Positions 18,730 to 26,930 of a stretch of DNA of 64,000 nucleotides are shown one piece after another. Numbering within the stretch: the stretch's first letter is position 1; the number at the start of each line of letters is the position of its first letter. The notes under the pieces are model-generated. The model made no database searches, was not told the origin of the DNA, and saw only the letters and a program-made list of their open reading frames with translations. Origin of the DNA: JAJEFO01 sp009843725 (GTDB lineage Bacteria > Pseudomonadota > Alphaproteobacteria > Rhodobacterales > Rhodobacteraceae); NCBI GenBank assembly GCA_965243215.1, contig CBDEUJ010000004.1:248001-312000 (forward strand), given 5' to 3'. The position numbers and the translations under genes were made by a program.

Positions 18730-18998
18730 GTCGCCCTCCAAACTTTGGTTGCGACCAGCTTAAGGGATTGAACGCAGTTCGCACAAGCAAGCTATTCGGC
18801 CCTGGGCGACATGCGGTCGTCGTCGCGGGACCTGCAGCTTCCCAGAGTTCCGAGCTGCCTTTGTCGCGTGTGCTTGCCAAGTGACCCGTTTCGAATTCCA
18901 GGCGTTCGTCAAGGAGGGGAAACCCAAAGCCAATGCCAATGCCAATGCCAGGGAGGGGCCGCCGCTCTGACCGGACTTAACGCTCGGCGATCGGCAGC
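18730..18998. other. Intergenic region with a short GCCAAT tandem repeat
   Basis: No gene is seen. The stretch contains three tandem copies of GCCAAT (18929-18946) followed by GCCA. It separates the start of the Ppx/GppA gene from the 3' end of the metallophosphoesterase gene, both on the minus strand. Confidence 0.4.
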
Positions 18999-20720
18999 CT
19001 AGTCCAAGGTTACCAAAGATGAGCCCCGTTGGCGGTCCCAAGCCAATCGGGGGTTTCCCAGGCGATCGACCAGGCCAAACCGCGGGCTATAGCCTCTGTC
19101 GACATCTTCGAAGGTATCCAATTGGAGGTGAAAACGTGCGTTTTCGTCAGCCCATTTCTGGCAGGTGTTTATTCGGTCCGCGATCCATTGGGCGTCAAAA
19201 TTGCCTTGACTCGGGTCGTCATGTGACAGCCGGAGATTCACCACCAGATCCAACCCTGTCTCCAGGGCGCGGTCTGCGGAATGATCGAGCACGGCAAGGT
19301 CGTCGTCGTAGCGAAGTTGCAGCACCACACCTTGCAGTGCGTTGGATGTCGCGCAAGCTACAGCTCTATCAATTTGGTTGGCAAGAAATCCTGAGGTTAC
19401 CGAGTGGGCAAACGCGCCCCGTCGATCAACGTTGTCGGCTGACGTGGTAATTTTGCCCAGCCACCTTGTCATGCCGTCAACGGCAATGAAAGCGGGTACA
19501 TCATCCAAATTCCGGGTCACGATCTCCCACGCAACAAGGGCGTCTTCCCTTGCCGCGAGTGCGTGGATCAGGTCTCGCGTCGGTGGCTCAGTCGAGAACA
19601 CGACCAATTGGCCCCGCAGTGAGATCCAATCGTCCAGCCTTGCCGCTTGGATTGGGTCCGATAGATCACTTGCCGGAACCCGAATGGTTGAAATTCCGAA
19701 CTGCAACAAGCGCAACAAGGGATAGTCGTTGCGCACCGCCTTTCGGCTGAACTCCTCCATTGGGCCGTTGTACGGCAGGACGCGCGGCGTGGCCCAGTCG
19801 TGGCGCAAGTGCGGGATCAGGGTTGACGTGCCCAATTGAGTATCGGGAAGGTCCATGACGCCATCGGCGTTCCATTCACTCCCACCGGTCCCGACGACTC
19901 GCAAGCGGTGATCGTCGTCGGAGATATCCAGAAAACTGACCGCGAGTTTTCCGCGATCATCCCGACCAAACTCAGATGCCGGCGGCGCGGAAAACATTTC
20001 GCTATAGTCCTGGCGGGCGAAACTTGTTGCCGGAAGACAGTAGAGTTTCACGCCGCGGTAGCGGTTGAAAAAGAATTGGTGAACATGGCCAGAGAATATT
20101 GCCTCTACGCCAGTATCCGCACAGAGATCGAGGAGCCAGGACCGGCCCGGCTCTCCAAAATTGTCGTAGTGCTCGGCCTCGTCTGCCGAAGCGATGAATG
20201 GTGGGCAATGCGAGAAAAGAAACACGCGCTTATCGCGGCACGACATGAGTTCGCGCTCCAGCCAGTCGCGCTGAACCGCCTCCGCATCCGCTCCCGTGTT
20301 CACAAGTGACGAGTTCATGGCAACAAATGCCACGCCGTCATGTTCAACCAGCCAATGGTCGCGGCCAAAGGCATCACGATATGTCGCACGAGTTGTCTCA
20401 TTGACCGGTCCTGCGGGCGACGCATCATGGGGCTTGTCGCCAATGTCGTGGTTGCCGGGAACGAGATGCAGATCAGGCGCAAGCGGGGCGAGGACGCGGT
20501 GCGCCTCGACCGCCGCATCGGCATAGGCCGCCATGTGGGGCAAGGGATGCACGACGTCGCCAAGGTGGACCGTAAACACGCGCTCTTCAGCACGGATGAC
20601 TTCGACGGCATACCGCGCTCTGGCATTCGCCCGGGCATTCACCGGATAGGGAGAGGACTGGTCGCCGCCCGGCGCGCGGATATGGGTGTCCGTCAGGAGG
20701 GCGATGGTGAATGGGTTCAT
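18999..20720 (-). CDS. Two-domain calcineurin-like metallophosphoesterase
   Basis: The 573-residue product has an N-terminal metallophosphoesterase domain (about residues 1-250) with all metal-binding motifs: LTDTH, LGDVV, PGNHD, FSHCPP and SGHVHQF. A second domain (about residues 320-573) has no catalytic motif I can name. Its tail (FHLQLDTFEDVDRGYSPRFG then LVDRLGNPR) resembles the end of TIM-barrel glycosidase-like proteins. No signal peptide is visible, so it is probably cytoplasmic. The ATG at 20720 overlaps the tctA stop (ATGA), making it the last gene of a ROK-tctB-tctA operon. A phosphodiester or sugar phosphate linked to the transported compound is a plausible substrate. Confidence 0.8.
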   Translation of the reverse strand: MNPFTIALLTDTHIRAPGGDQSSPYPVNARANARARYAVEVIRAEERVFTVHLGDVVHPLPHMAAYADAAVEAHRVLAPLAPDLHLVPGNHDIGDKPHDASPAGPVNETTRATYRDAFGRDHWLVEHDGVAFVAMNSSLVNTGADAEAVQRDWLERELMSCRDKRVFLFSHCPPFIASADEAEHYDNFGEPGRSWLLDLCADTGVEAIFSGHVHQFFFNRYRGVKLYCLPATSFARQDYSEMFSAPPASEFGRDDRGKLAVSFLDISDDDHRLRVVGTGGSEWNADGVMDLPDTQLGTSTLIPHLRHDWATPRVLPYNGPMEEFSRKAVRNDYPLLRLLQFGISTIRVPASDLSDPIQAARLDDWISLRGQLVVFSTEPPTRDLIHALAAREDALVAWEIVTRNLDDVPAFIAVDGMTRWLGKITTSADNVDRRGAFAHSVTSGFLANQIDRAVACATSNALQGVVLQLRYDDDLAVLDHSADRALETGLDLVVNLRLSHDDPSQGNFDAQWIADRINTCQKWADENARFHLQLDTFEDVDRGYSPRFGLVDRLGNPRLAWDRQRGSSLVTLD

Positions 20721-22192
20721 GCGCGTTTCACGTTGCTCCAAACGGTAAAGCCGACGACCAGCGCGGTGAGCCCCCAAAACACCCAACAGATTGTGCTGGA
20801 AAAGAAAATCGACCAGTCACCGCGACTAAGCAAAAGAGATTGGCGGAAATTGTCCTCCAGCAGCGGGCCCAGGATAAAGGCGATCAGGAATGGCGCGGCC
20901 GGTATTTTGAGGCGCAGCATGGCAAAGCCGACCCCGCCCATTATGAACATCACAATGACGTCAAAGATCGTGTTGTTGACCGCATAGGCCCCGAAGACGC
21001 ACAGCACCAGCACTACAGGGAAAAGCAGCCGGTGGGGGATATCAGCGACGCGGCTGATCAGGCGGATCGAGACTTTGCCAACGATCAGCAGATATATGGA
21101 GCTGAGCATGATGCCGATGAAGAGCGCATAAATTAGCGGCAGGCTGTCTTGGAACAGGAGCGGGCCGGGTCGCAGCCCATGAATCATGAACGCGCCCAGG
21201 ATAATCGCGGTGATGATGTCGCCGGGAATGCCCAAGGCAAGCAACGGGATCATCGTGGCACCGGCCACGCCGTTATTTCCGCTTTCGGCCGCCGCGACGC
21301 CCTCGATTTCTCCGGTTCCGAATTTCTCGGGCGTCCTGGAGGTCCGCTTTGCCTCGGAATAACTCAAGAATGCCGCTGGCGCGCCGCCGATTCCGGGGAT
21401 CGCGCCCAGGATCACACCGATAAAGCTGCCGCGGATGATCGTTTTCAGACAGCGCCGGAAATCGGCGAACGTCGCGCCGACGCCGGCCAGCGGGTTGTGC
21501 ACGCGCGCAACTTCTCGGCGGCCATAGTAGGCGATTATTTCTGGAAGGGCGAAGAGGCCGATCAGGACGGGAATGAAGTTGAGCCCGCTCATCAGGTTCA
21601 CATCGCCAAAGACAAAGCGGTTGGTGCCGTAAACCAGATCCAGACCAATGGTGGCCAGCAAGAGGCCGAGGCCGGCCGACCCAAGGCCCTTAAGCAGTTG
21701 ATTGCCAGAGACGCCCGCGATGATCGTCAAGGAAAACATGATCAGCGTGAAGACCTCCGGCGAGCCGAAGGCCAGTGCGAAACTGGCCAGCACACCTGCA
21801 AAGAGGATCAGTGAAATGTTGGAAATGAAATCGGCCACACAAGAGGCATATAGCGCGATGTCGAGCGCACGGCGCGCCTCGCCCCGTTTTGCCAGCGGAT
21901 AGCCGTCGAGCACTGTACAGGAGGCCGCAGGCGTGCCCGGCGCGTTAATCAGGATCGCCGTGATCGAGCCGCCATAGATGCCGCCTTTGTACACGCCAAG
22001 CAACAGCAGAATGCCGGTGACCGGATGCAGCGTAAAGGTAAATGGCAGGGTGAGCGCCACCGCCATCGGTGTCGTCATTCCCGGAATCGCGCCCACGAAT
22101 GTGCCGATGACCACGCCAATACCGAGGACAAGCACGTTTTGCCAGGTTGCAAAAAGCCCGAATGCGGATTGCAGGACATCGAAGAAGTCCAT
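20717..22192 (-). CDS. tctA: Tripartite tricarboxylate transporter large permease (TctA family)
   Basis: The 491-residue product is a full-length TctA protein with about 11-12 membrane segments. Family motifs include GTFVGAIPGMTTPMAVALTLPF near residue 35 (two of the typical glycine/proline-rich turns), GIYGGSITAILINAPGTPAA, GAIPGIGGAPAAFLSYSEAK and ESGNNGVAGATMIPLLALGIPGD. It forms the secondary transporter with TctB and the periplasmic TctC. It begins one base after the tctB stop, and its own stop overlaps the metallophosphoesterase start, so the genes are tightly coupled. Confidence 0.92.
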   Translation of the reverse strand: MDFFDVLQSAFGLFATWQNVLVLGIGVVIGTFVGAIPGMTTPMAVALTLPFTFTLHPVTGILLLLGVYKGGIYGGSITAILINAPGTPAASCTVLDGYPLAKRGEARRALDIALYASCVADFISNISLILFAGVLASFALAFGSPEVFTLIMFSLTIIAGVSGNQLLKGLGSAGLGLLLATIGLDLVYGTNRFVFGDVNLMSGLNFIPVLIGLFALPEIIAYYGRREVARVHNPLAGVGATFADFRRCLKTIIRGSFIGVILGAIPGIGGAPAAFLSYSEAKRTSRTPEKFGTGEIEGVAAAESGNNGVAGATMIPLLALGIPGDIITAIILGAFMIHGLRPGPLLFQDSLPLIYALFIGIMLSSIYLLIVGKVSIRLISRVADIPHRLLFPVVLVLCVFGAYAVNNTIFDVIVMFIMGGVGFAMLRLKIPAAPFLIAFILGPLLEDNFRQSLLLSRGDWSIFFSSTICWVFWGLTALVVGFTVWSNVKRA

Positions 22193-22193
22193 C

Positions 22194-22691
22194 TCAGACG
22201 CCCTCCAGCACCGGTTTCAACACACCCAACGGGATCGGGATGCGCGCCACTTTGAGGAAGAAAAAGTATAGCAGGACCGGCAGGATGACTGAGATCGCCG
22301 CGCTAATGTGGATGCGCTGCTCCCCCGCAAGCCAGATCGCGGCAAACAAGGCCAAGGCAGACGCGAGGACGAAGCCCAGCGGTGTCAGCAGAAGCGCGAA
22401 GGCCACGAGGATGGTGGATATGCCCAACAGCCGTCGTGCCCCCGTCGGGTGTGCTTCGCTGTCCATTTCGGTCGCGGTTGGCCGAAACACCGCTCGGGCC
22501 AAAACCGCCGCCCCGATCACAACCAAGATGAACGCCACGATCCGGGGATAGTACGTCGGGGACAGCGCAGCATATTTGACCCGGCGCGGCTCATCCACGC
22601 CGATCGGGATGAGGATGAACACAAAGATCAGGCCGATTGCGAGGATAAGCGCTCCGGCAACGACGTCGCGTGTGATCCAGTTGGTGTTCAT
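22194..22691 (-). CDS. tctB: Tripartite tricarboxylate transporter small permease (TctB family)
   Basis: The 165-residue product has four hydrophobic segments (about residues 8-30, 48-66, 89-120 and 125-150), the TctB topology. The SPTYYPRIVAFILVVIGAAVL stretch is typical of the family, where the aromatic/proline motif precedes helix two. The start overlaps the stop of the ROK regulator gene by four bases. It is the small membrane partner of TctA. Confidence 0.88.
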   Translation of the reverse strand: MNTNWITRDVVAGALILAIGLIFVFILIPIGVDEPRRVKYAALSPTYYPRIVAFILVVIGAAVLARAVFRPTATEMDSEAHPTGARRLLGISTILVAFALLLTPLGFVLASALALFAAIWLAGEQRIHISAAISVILPVLLYFFFLKVARIPIPLGVLKPVLEGV

Positions 22692-23887
22692 GCGGCCTTC
22701 AACCTTGCCAAATCCACGTCTCGGCTAAAGACAAAGGCGTGCAATGCGGCAGACGCGGCGGCCTCGACCGTCCTAATGTCGCTGATCCGCACGGCGCCCG
22801 GCGGCAGCAGCGCGCCGATCTGAGTCAGCCCGTCGCGCACGCCAGCCACGAAATCCGCCTGCCGCCCAGTTTCGCCTGCAAGATAAACGAGATCCGGCGC
22901 CAGAAGATTGTGGGCGATGTCGACGGCCCGCGCCAATTCGGCACCTGCGGCGTGAAACGCCGACTTCGCCGCCAAGTCCCCACCATCGGCGGCGCGAACG
23001 GCAACCGCTAACGGCGCGCTTAGGTCCGCCAAGGGAGGGGTCGCATCATCCGCGAGAGCCGCCAGGCTTCGCACAACGGCGATCCCAGAGCCCGTCACCT
23101 GGTAACAGCCCCTCCGTCCGCAGTGGCAGACCGCATCGCTGACTGGGTTCGGGATATGGGCCACGTTGCCAAGATCTGGCGCGGGCTGACCGGTTCCATC
23201 GGCCCTCAACCAGGCGCAGCCAATCCCAAGCCCGACATTGATCAAGAAAATTCTGGCTCCAGCTTCCGCAGATTTCGCAAATTCCGCCTGAACCAGGCTG
23301 TCGGCACGCGAGGTGACCGTCACCGGCAATCCCAATTGGTCGCCAAGCCATCGACCGATTGGCACATTGCACCAGCCCAATACGCCGATAGACGTGTCAC
23401 CGTCGGGGGAAATCTTCCCGGTGGTTGCAACGGACACACCCGCACCGGCCAGCCACGACCCCCAGTCCGTTTGCGGACTTGCAAGCGATTTGGCCGCGGC
23501 AAGGATCGCGGACAACGTCTTGTCGGGGTCCGAGGCGTCAACGCCGGAAATATCGATCTGTTCAAGTACCTCGCCTGCAGCGTTTGCCAGAGCCACGTTT
23601 CGCCGGTTGGCGGTAATCGAGACGCCAAGCACGAACGCGCCATTTGGATTGATCGTCAAGTTGCCCGCGCGGCGGCCCGCCCCTGATCTCGTGTTCACCA
23701 CTGTACCCTCGACAACCAGATCGGCGTCGATCAACTCGCGCGCAATGCGCGACAGCCCTGCCGGCGTCAGGTTCAGCGCCTCACAGATCTCTGCCCGAGA
23801 TGCAGCGCCGTGGTTGGCCAGGATTCGCAGAACTGCCGCCCTGTTTGTGCGTCGAAGCTCCGAGCTAGGGTTGTGGACGTGGTTCAT
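22688..23887 (-). CDS. ROK-family transcriptional regulator
   Basis: The 399-residue product has an N-terminal winged helix (RRTNRAAVLRILANHGAASR, then AEICEALNLTPAGLSRIARELI) and a ROK (NagC/Mlc/XylR-type) domain. The ROK zinc motif is present as CHCGRRGCYQ, and the nucleotide-like loop as FLINVGLGIGCAW. It is divergently transcribed from tctC and leads the tctB-tctA-phosphoesterase operon, so it probably represses both units until a sugar-like or related ligand binds. The inverted repeat at 23963-23985 is a candidate operator. Confidence 0.9.
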   Translation of the reverse strand: MNHVHNPSSELRRTNRAAVLRILANHGAASRAEICEALNLTPAGLSRIARELIDADLVVEGTVVNTRSGAGRRAGNLTINPNGAFVLGVSITANRRNVALANAAGEVLEQIDISGVDASDPDKTLSAILAAAKSLASPQTDWGSWLAGAGVSVATTGKISPDGDTSIGVLGWCNVPIGRWLGDQLGLPVTVTSRADSLVQAEFAKSAEAGARIFLINVGLGIGCAWLRADGTGQPAPDLGNVAHIPNPVSDAVCHCGRRGCYQVTGSGIAVVRSLAALADDATPPLADLSAPLAVAVRAADGGDLAAKSAFHAAGAELARAVDIAHNLLAPDLVYLAGETGRQADFVAGVRDGLTQIGALLPPGAVRISDIRTVEAAASAALHAFVFSRDVDLARLKAA

Positions 23888-23962
23888 GTGACCGATTTGT
23901 TGCCGCCGGTAAAAAATGATTGCAATGTCGCCGGTGCGGTGTCAAGCTCTGCTGTGTCTGAA

Positions 23963-23985
23963 CGCTGAATGAAATCGATTCAGCG
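23963..23985. promoter_or_regulatory. Inverted repeat in the ROK-tctC intergenic region
   Basis: CGCTGAAT (23963-23970) and ATTCAGCG (23978-23985) form perfect eight-base arms with a seven-base spacer, ending 19 bases before the tctC ATG. The position between divergent genes suits an operator for the ROK regulator; because it lies in the tctC leader it could also act as an RNA stem. A pair of CGCCGGT direct repeats (about 23908-23935) lies in the same region. Confidence 0.4.
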
Positions 23986-24004
23986 CGGAAGGGAGGAATT
24001 CGAA

Positions 24005-24991
24005 ATGAAATTGTGGACTGCATTGAAGGGCCTTGCCGTTGGCGCGGCTGTAGCGCTCTTGCCATTGTCGGCAAGCGCAGAGGAGGGCTATCCAGATCGC
24101 CCGATCACCTTGGTCGTGCCGTATGGCCCGGGCGGGGCGGCTGACTTGTCCGCTCGCATGATCGCGGGCGCAGCGCCGGCTCACTTGGGCCAGCCGATTC
24201 TGGCCGTGAACCGTACCGGAGCCGCCGGCGTCACCGGATCGAACTTTGTCGTGAATTCCGCCGCTGACGGCTACACGCTTTTGTCCGCGCGCGTGGGAAG
24301 TCAGATGGGCGTACCCGCGATGAACAAGACAATTCCTTACGAGTGGGATGACTTCACCTTTATCGGCATGCTGGAGATCAACCCCTTCGTGCTGGTCGTG
24401 AACCCCGACAGTGGAATTGCAACTTTCGCGGATTTCGAAGCCAAAGTGAGAGCGGGCGAAGAAATGGCCTACAGCTCTGCCGGCGTCGGCACGCTGTTGC
24501 ACATTGCAACGGCGGTGATGTCGAACGCCATGGATGCAGACTTTGAAAAGCTGATCCATGTGCCGTTCAAAGGCGGTGGCAAGGCGCGCGCAGCGGTCGT
24601 CGGCGGTCAGGTTGACTTCTCCTGGCAGAACCTGTCGGCCGTGGCAGGGGCGTTGGAGTCCGGCCAACTGGTCGCGCTCGCAGTAACGATGCCAGAACGT
24701 CAGGCGATAATCCCAGACGTGCCAACGGCCGTTGAAGTCGGGTATCCTGACCTGGAAAAGATCATCGGTTGGTCGGCAATGTACGGCCCGCCGGGGCTGC
24801 CGGACGAGGTCGTGGCGAAATGGTCGGAAACCTTGGCAGCGTTGGGCGAAGATCCCGCTTGGCTCCGGATGACCAAGAGCTTGGGCAATATCGTGTCAAT
24901 CATGTCGCCCGAGGAGACCAAGGCCTTCGTCGAAGCGCAGTACAATGTCTTTAACGAGACGATGGAAACGCTGGGAATGACCATCAACTAA
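24005..24991 (+). CDS. tctC: Tripartite tricarboxylate transporter substrate-binding protein (TctC/Bug family)
   Basis: The 328-residue product has a signal peptide (ALKGLAVGAAVALLPLSASA then EEGYPDRPI) and Bug-family motifs: ITLVVPYGPGGAADLSARMI near the mature start, GAAGVTGSNFVVNSAADGYT, SSAGVGTLLHIATAV, and VPFKGGGKARAAVVGGQVDF. It binds the substrate in the periplasm for TctAB. The ATG at 24005 follows GGGAGG. It is transcribed divergently from the ROK-tctBA operon and in front of the sulfatase gene. The neighbouring choline-sulfatase-type enzyme suggests an organosulfate or choline-like ligand; this is inference. Confidence 0.9.
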   Translation: MKLWTALKGLAVGAAVALLPLSASAEEGYPDRPITLVVPYGPGGAADLSARMIAGAAPAHLGQPILAVNRTGAAGVTGSNFVVNSAADGYTLLSARVGSQMGVPAMNKTIPYEWDDFTFIGMLEINPFVLVVNPDSGIATFADFEAKVRAGEEMAYSSAGVGTLLHIATAVMSNAMDADFEKLIHVPFKGGGKARAAVVGGQVDFSWQNLSAVAGALESGQLVALAVTMPERQAIIPDVPTAVEVGYPDLEKIIGWSAMYGPPGLPDEVVAKWSETLAALGEDPAWLRMTKSLGNIVSIMSPEETKAFVEAQYNVFNETMETLGMTIN

Positions 24992-24996
24992 ACGTC

Positions 24997-25023
24997 TTGG
25001 GGTGCCGAAATTCGGCGCCCCAA
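24997..25023 (+). terminator. Stem-loop between tctC and the sulfatase gene
   Basis: TTGGGGTGCCG (24997-25007) pairs with CGGCGCCCCAA (25013-25023), 11 pairs with one G-U and a five-base loop. There is no T-run. It starts six bases after the tctC stop and contains the alternative GTG at 25002, which argues against that codon as the sulfatase start. It probably reduces expression of the sulfatase relative to tctC and protects the tctC mRNA 3' end. Confidence 0.5.
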
Positions 25024-25046
25024 CCCTGTCCAAGGGGCGAGCACCC

Positions 25047-26579
25047 GTGTCCCGTACCCGGCCAAATTTCCTGTTCATCCAAACCGACCAGCTCGCTGCG
25101 CGCGCGTTGCGCGCATATGGCAATTCGACCGTCAAGGCACCCAATATCGACCGCCTCGCGACACAGGGCGTGGTGTTCGAATGCTGCTATTGCAATCTAC
25201 CCATGTGCGGGCCGTCACGCGCCTCGATGCATGCCGGCCAACTGCCGTTCAAGATCGGCATGTATGACAATGCCAGCGAGTTTCACGCCGACATTCCCAC
25301 ATTTGCGCACTATCTGCGTTCGCTCGACTATCGTGTCGAGCTGTCCGGCAAGATGCATTTTGTCGGGCCGGATCAGTTGCACGGCTATGAAAAGCGCCAC
25401 ACGACAGAGATTTACCCGGCCAACTTTGCCTGGACCGTTGATTGGTCGAAGGGCCGCGAATACCGTCCGACCAACTTGACCATGGCGCCAATCTTGGAAA
25501 GCGGCCCGGCCATCCGCACCATGCAGATGGATTACGATGATGAGGTCGCCTACCACGGACAACAGGCGCTTTATGACCTGGCGCGGAAGCATGATGGCCG
25601 GCCGTTTTTCCTGGCGGTGTCATTCACTTCCCCGCACTCGCCGTTCGTGATCGGGCAGGAATACTGGGATCTCTACGATCATGATCGGATCGAACTGCCC
25701 ACCGTGGCGCCGTTGGCCGAGAACGAGATGGATCACCTCAGCCGCAATCTGCATTACTGCCAGGCGCGGCATCAGTTCACAGTGACGGACGAACACCGCC
25801 GCATGGCCAGGCACGGATATTACGGGATGATTTCGTACATCGACGAGAAGGTCGGCCAATTGCTGGACGTGCTGGAAAAAACCGGCCTTTCCGACAACAC
25901 GATCGTCATTTTCACCGCCGATCACGGCGAGATGATGGGCGAGCGCGGCATGTGGTTCAAACAGCATTTCTTTGAATGGGCGGCGGCGGTGCCCCTTATC
26001 GTGCATGCACCAGATCGTTTCGCACCAGCCCGCGTGCCACAAAACACTTCGCTGGTTGATTTGCTGCCGACCCTTATGGACCTCGCCGAGCCCGAATTCG
26101 ATAGCTATGCCGCGCCGCTCGACGGCACCTCTCTGGCACGCGCGTTGACTGGAGATACGTCCGGCCTGCCCGATACCGTAATTTCCGAGTTCGCCGCCGA
26201 TGGCTCCACCGGTCCCAGCCGGATGGTGCGCAATGGTCCTTGGAAGCTGATGTGGCTCGAGGGCGAAGATACACGGCTGTACAACGTCGTCGATGACCCC
26301 AACGAGACCACCGATCGGTCGACCGGCGCCGACTGCGCCGAAATCAGGGCTGATCTGGAGGCAATTCTGTTTGAAAACTGGGACCCTGACCACTGGCGCA
26401 AGACCATCCGCGCAAGCCAAGAACGCCGACTAGCGATCCACAAGATCACGGGCGGAGCGCCGAGTTATGTAAACCTCGTGCGCAACGACGACGCGCAGAG
26501 ATACGTCCGCAATGCTGGCGCCGCCTACACAAAGGCAAGAGCGCGATTGCCTATGGTTGCCGCTGCGCAGCCCGACTGA
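25047..26579 (+). CDS. betC: Choline-sulfatase-type sulfatase
   Basis: The 510-residue product is a formylglycine sulfatase closely resembling choline-sulfatase: TRPNFLFIQTDQLAARAL with the metal Asp, the CxPxR modification motif as MCGPSRASMHAGQLP, GMYDNASEFHADIPTFAHYL, ELSGKMHFVGPDQLHGYEKR, YPANFAWTVDW, MDYDDEVAYH, FTADHGEMMGERGMWFKQHF and the C-terminal ENWDPDHWRKTIRASQERR. Choline-sulfatases release choline and sulfate from choline-O-sulfate. No signal peptide is seen, so it acts in the cytoplasm on imported substrate. The GTG at 25047 follows AAGGGG; another GTG at 25002 lies inside a stem-loop. It needs a formylglycine-generating enzyme from elsewhere. The exact sulfate ester is not proven. 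Confidence 0.85.
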   Translation: MSRTRPNFLFIQTDQLAARALRAYGNSTVKAPNIDRLATQGVVFECCYCNLPMCGPSRASMHAGQLPFKIGMYDNASEFHADIPTFAHYLRSLDYRVELSGKMHFVGPDQLHGYEKRHTTEIYPANFAWTVDWSKGREYRPTNLTMAPILESGPAIRTMQMDYDDEVAYHGQQALYDLARKHDGRPFFLAVSFTSPHSPFVIGQEYWDLYDHDRIELPTVAPLAENEMDHLSRNLHYCQARHQFTVTDEHRRMARHGYYGMISYIDEKVGQLLDVLEKTGLSDNTIVIFTADHGEMMGERGMWFKQHFFEWAAAVPLIVHAPDRFAPARVPQNTSLVDLLPTLMDLAEPEFDSYAAPLDGTSLARALTGDTSGLPDTVISEFAADGSTGPSRMVRNGPWKLMWLEGEDTRLYNVVDDPNETTDRSTGADCAEIRADLEAILFENWDPDHWRKTIRASQERRLAIHKITGGAPSYVNLVRNDDAQRYVRNAGAAYTKARARLPMVAAAQPD

Positions 26580-26930
26580 TCAGCCACAAAGGCAACTTGC
26601 GCAGAGTCAGAAATTTATTTCGAACCAGATTCCAGCGACTTGGCCAATAGCTCGGCAAGCGGTTTCCCAAGGCCCCGCACAACATACTGTCGAAGACGGG
26701 CCAAACGTGCCGTCACAGACGAAGTTTGGCAACTGCCCCACACTTTGCGGTGCTCTCCTTGACGGCATGAATTCCGTGATGGCGCCGTTGATGCGGGTCG
26801 CTAGCCGGCGCGGGTGAACGAAAGGTCCGCGTTGATCAGCCCGTTCTCGCCGGCGGCGCGATCTGTTGGCATGAGCTGTTCTGGCCTCCTGGCGGCCAGT
26901 CGTGGCATTTCTCCGAATGCAGGCTCGCGA
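26580..26930. other. Intergenic region between the sulfatase gene and dctQM
   Basis: No gene is recognised in these 351 bases. It lies between two convergent genes. CTGGCC and GGCCAG (about 26879-26900) form a weak six-pair stem without a T-run, the only terminator-like structure I see. Confidence 0.4.

Noticed and set aside
25002..25046. GTG at 25002 as the sulfatase start
   Set aside because: It lies within a strong stem-loop and lacks a ribosome site; the GTG at 25047 follows AAGGGG and begins right before the family N-terminus.
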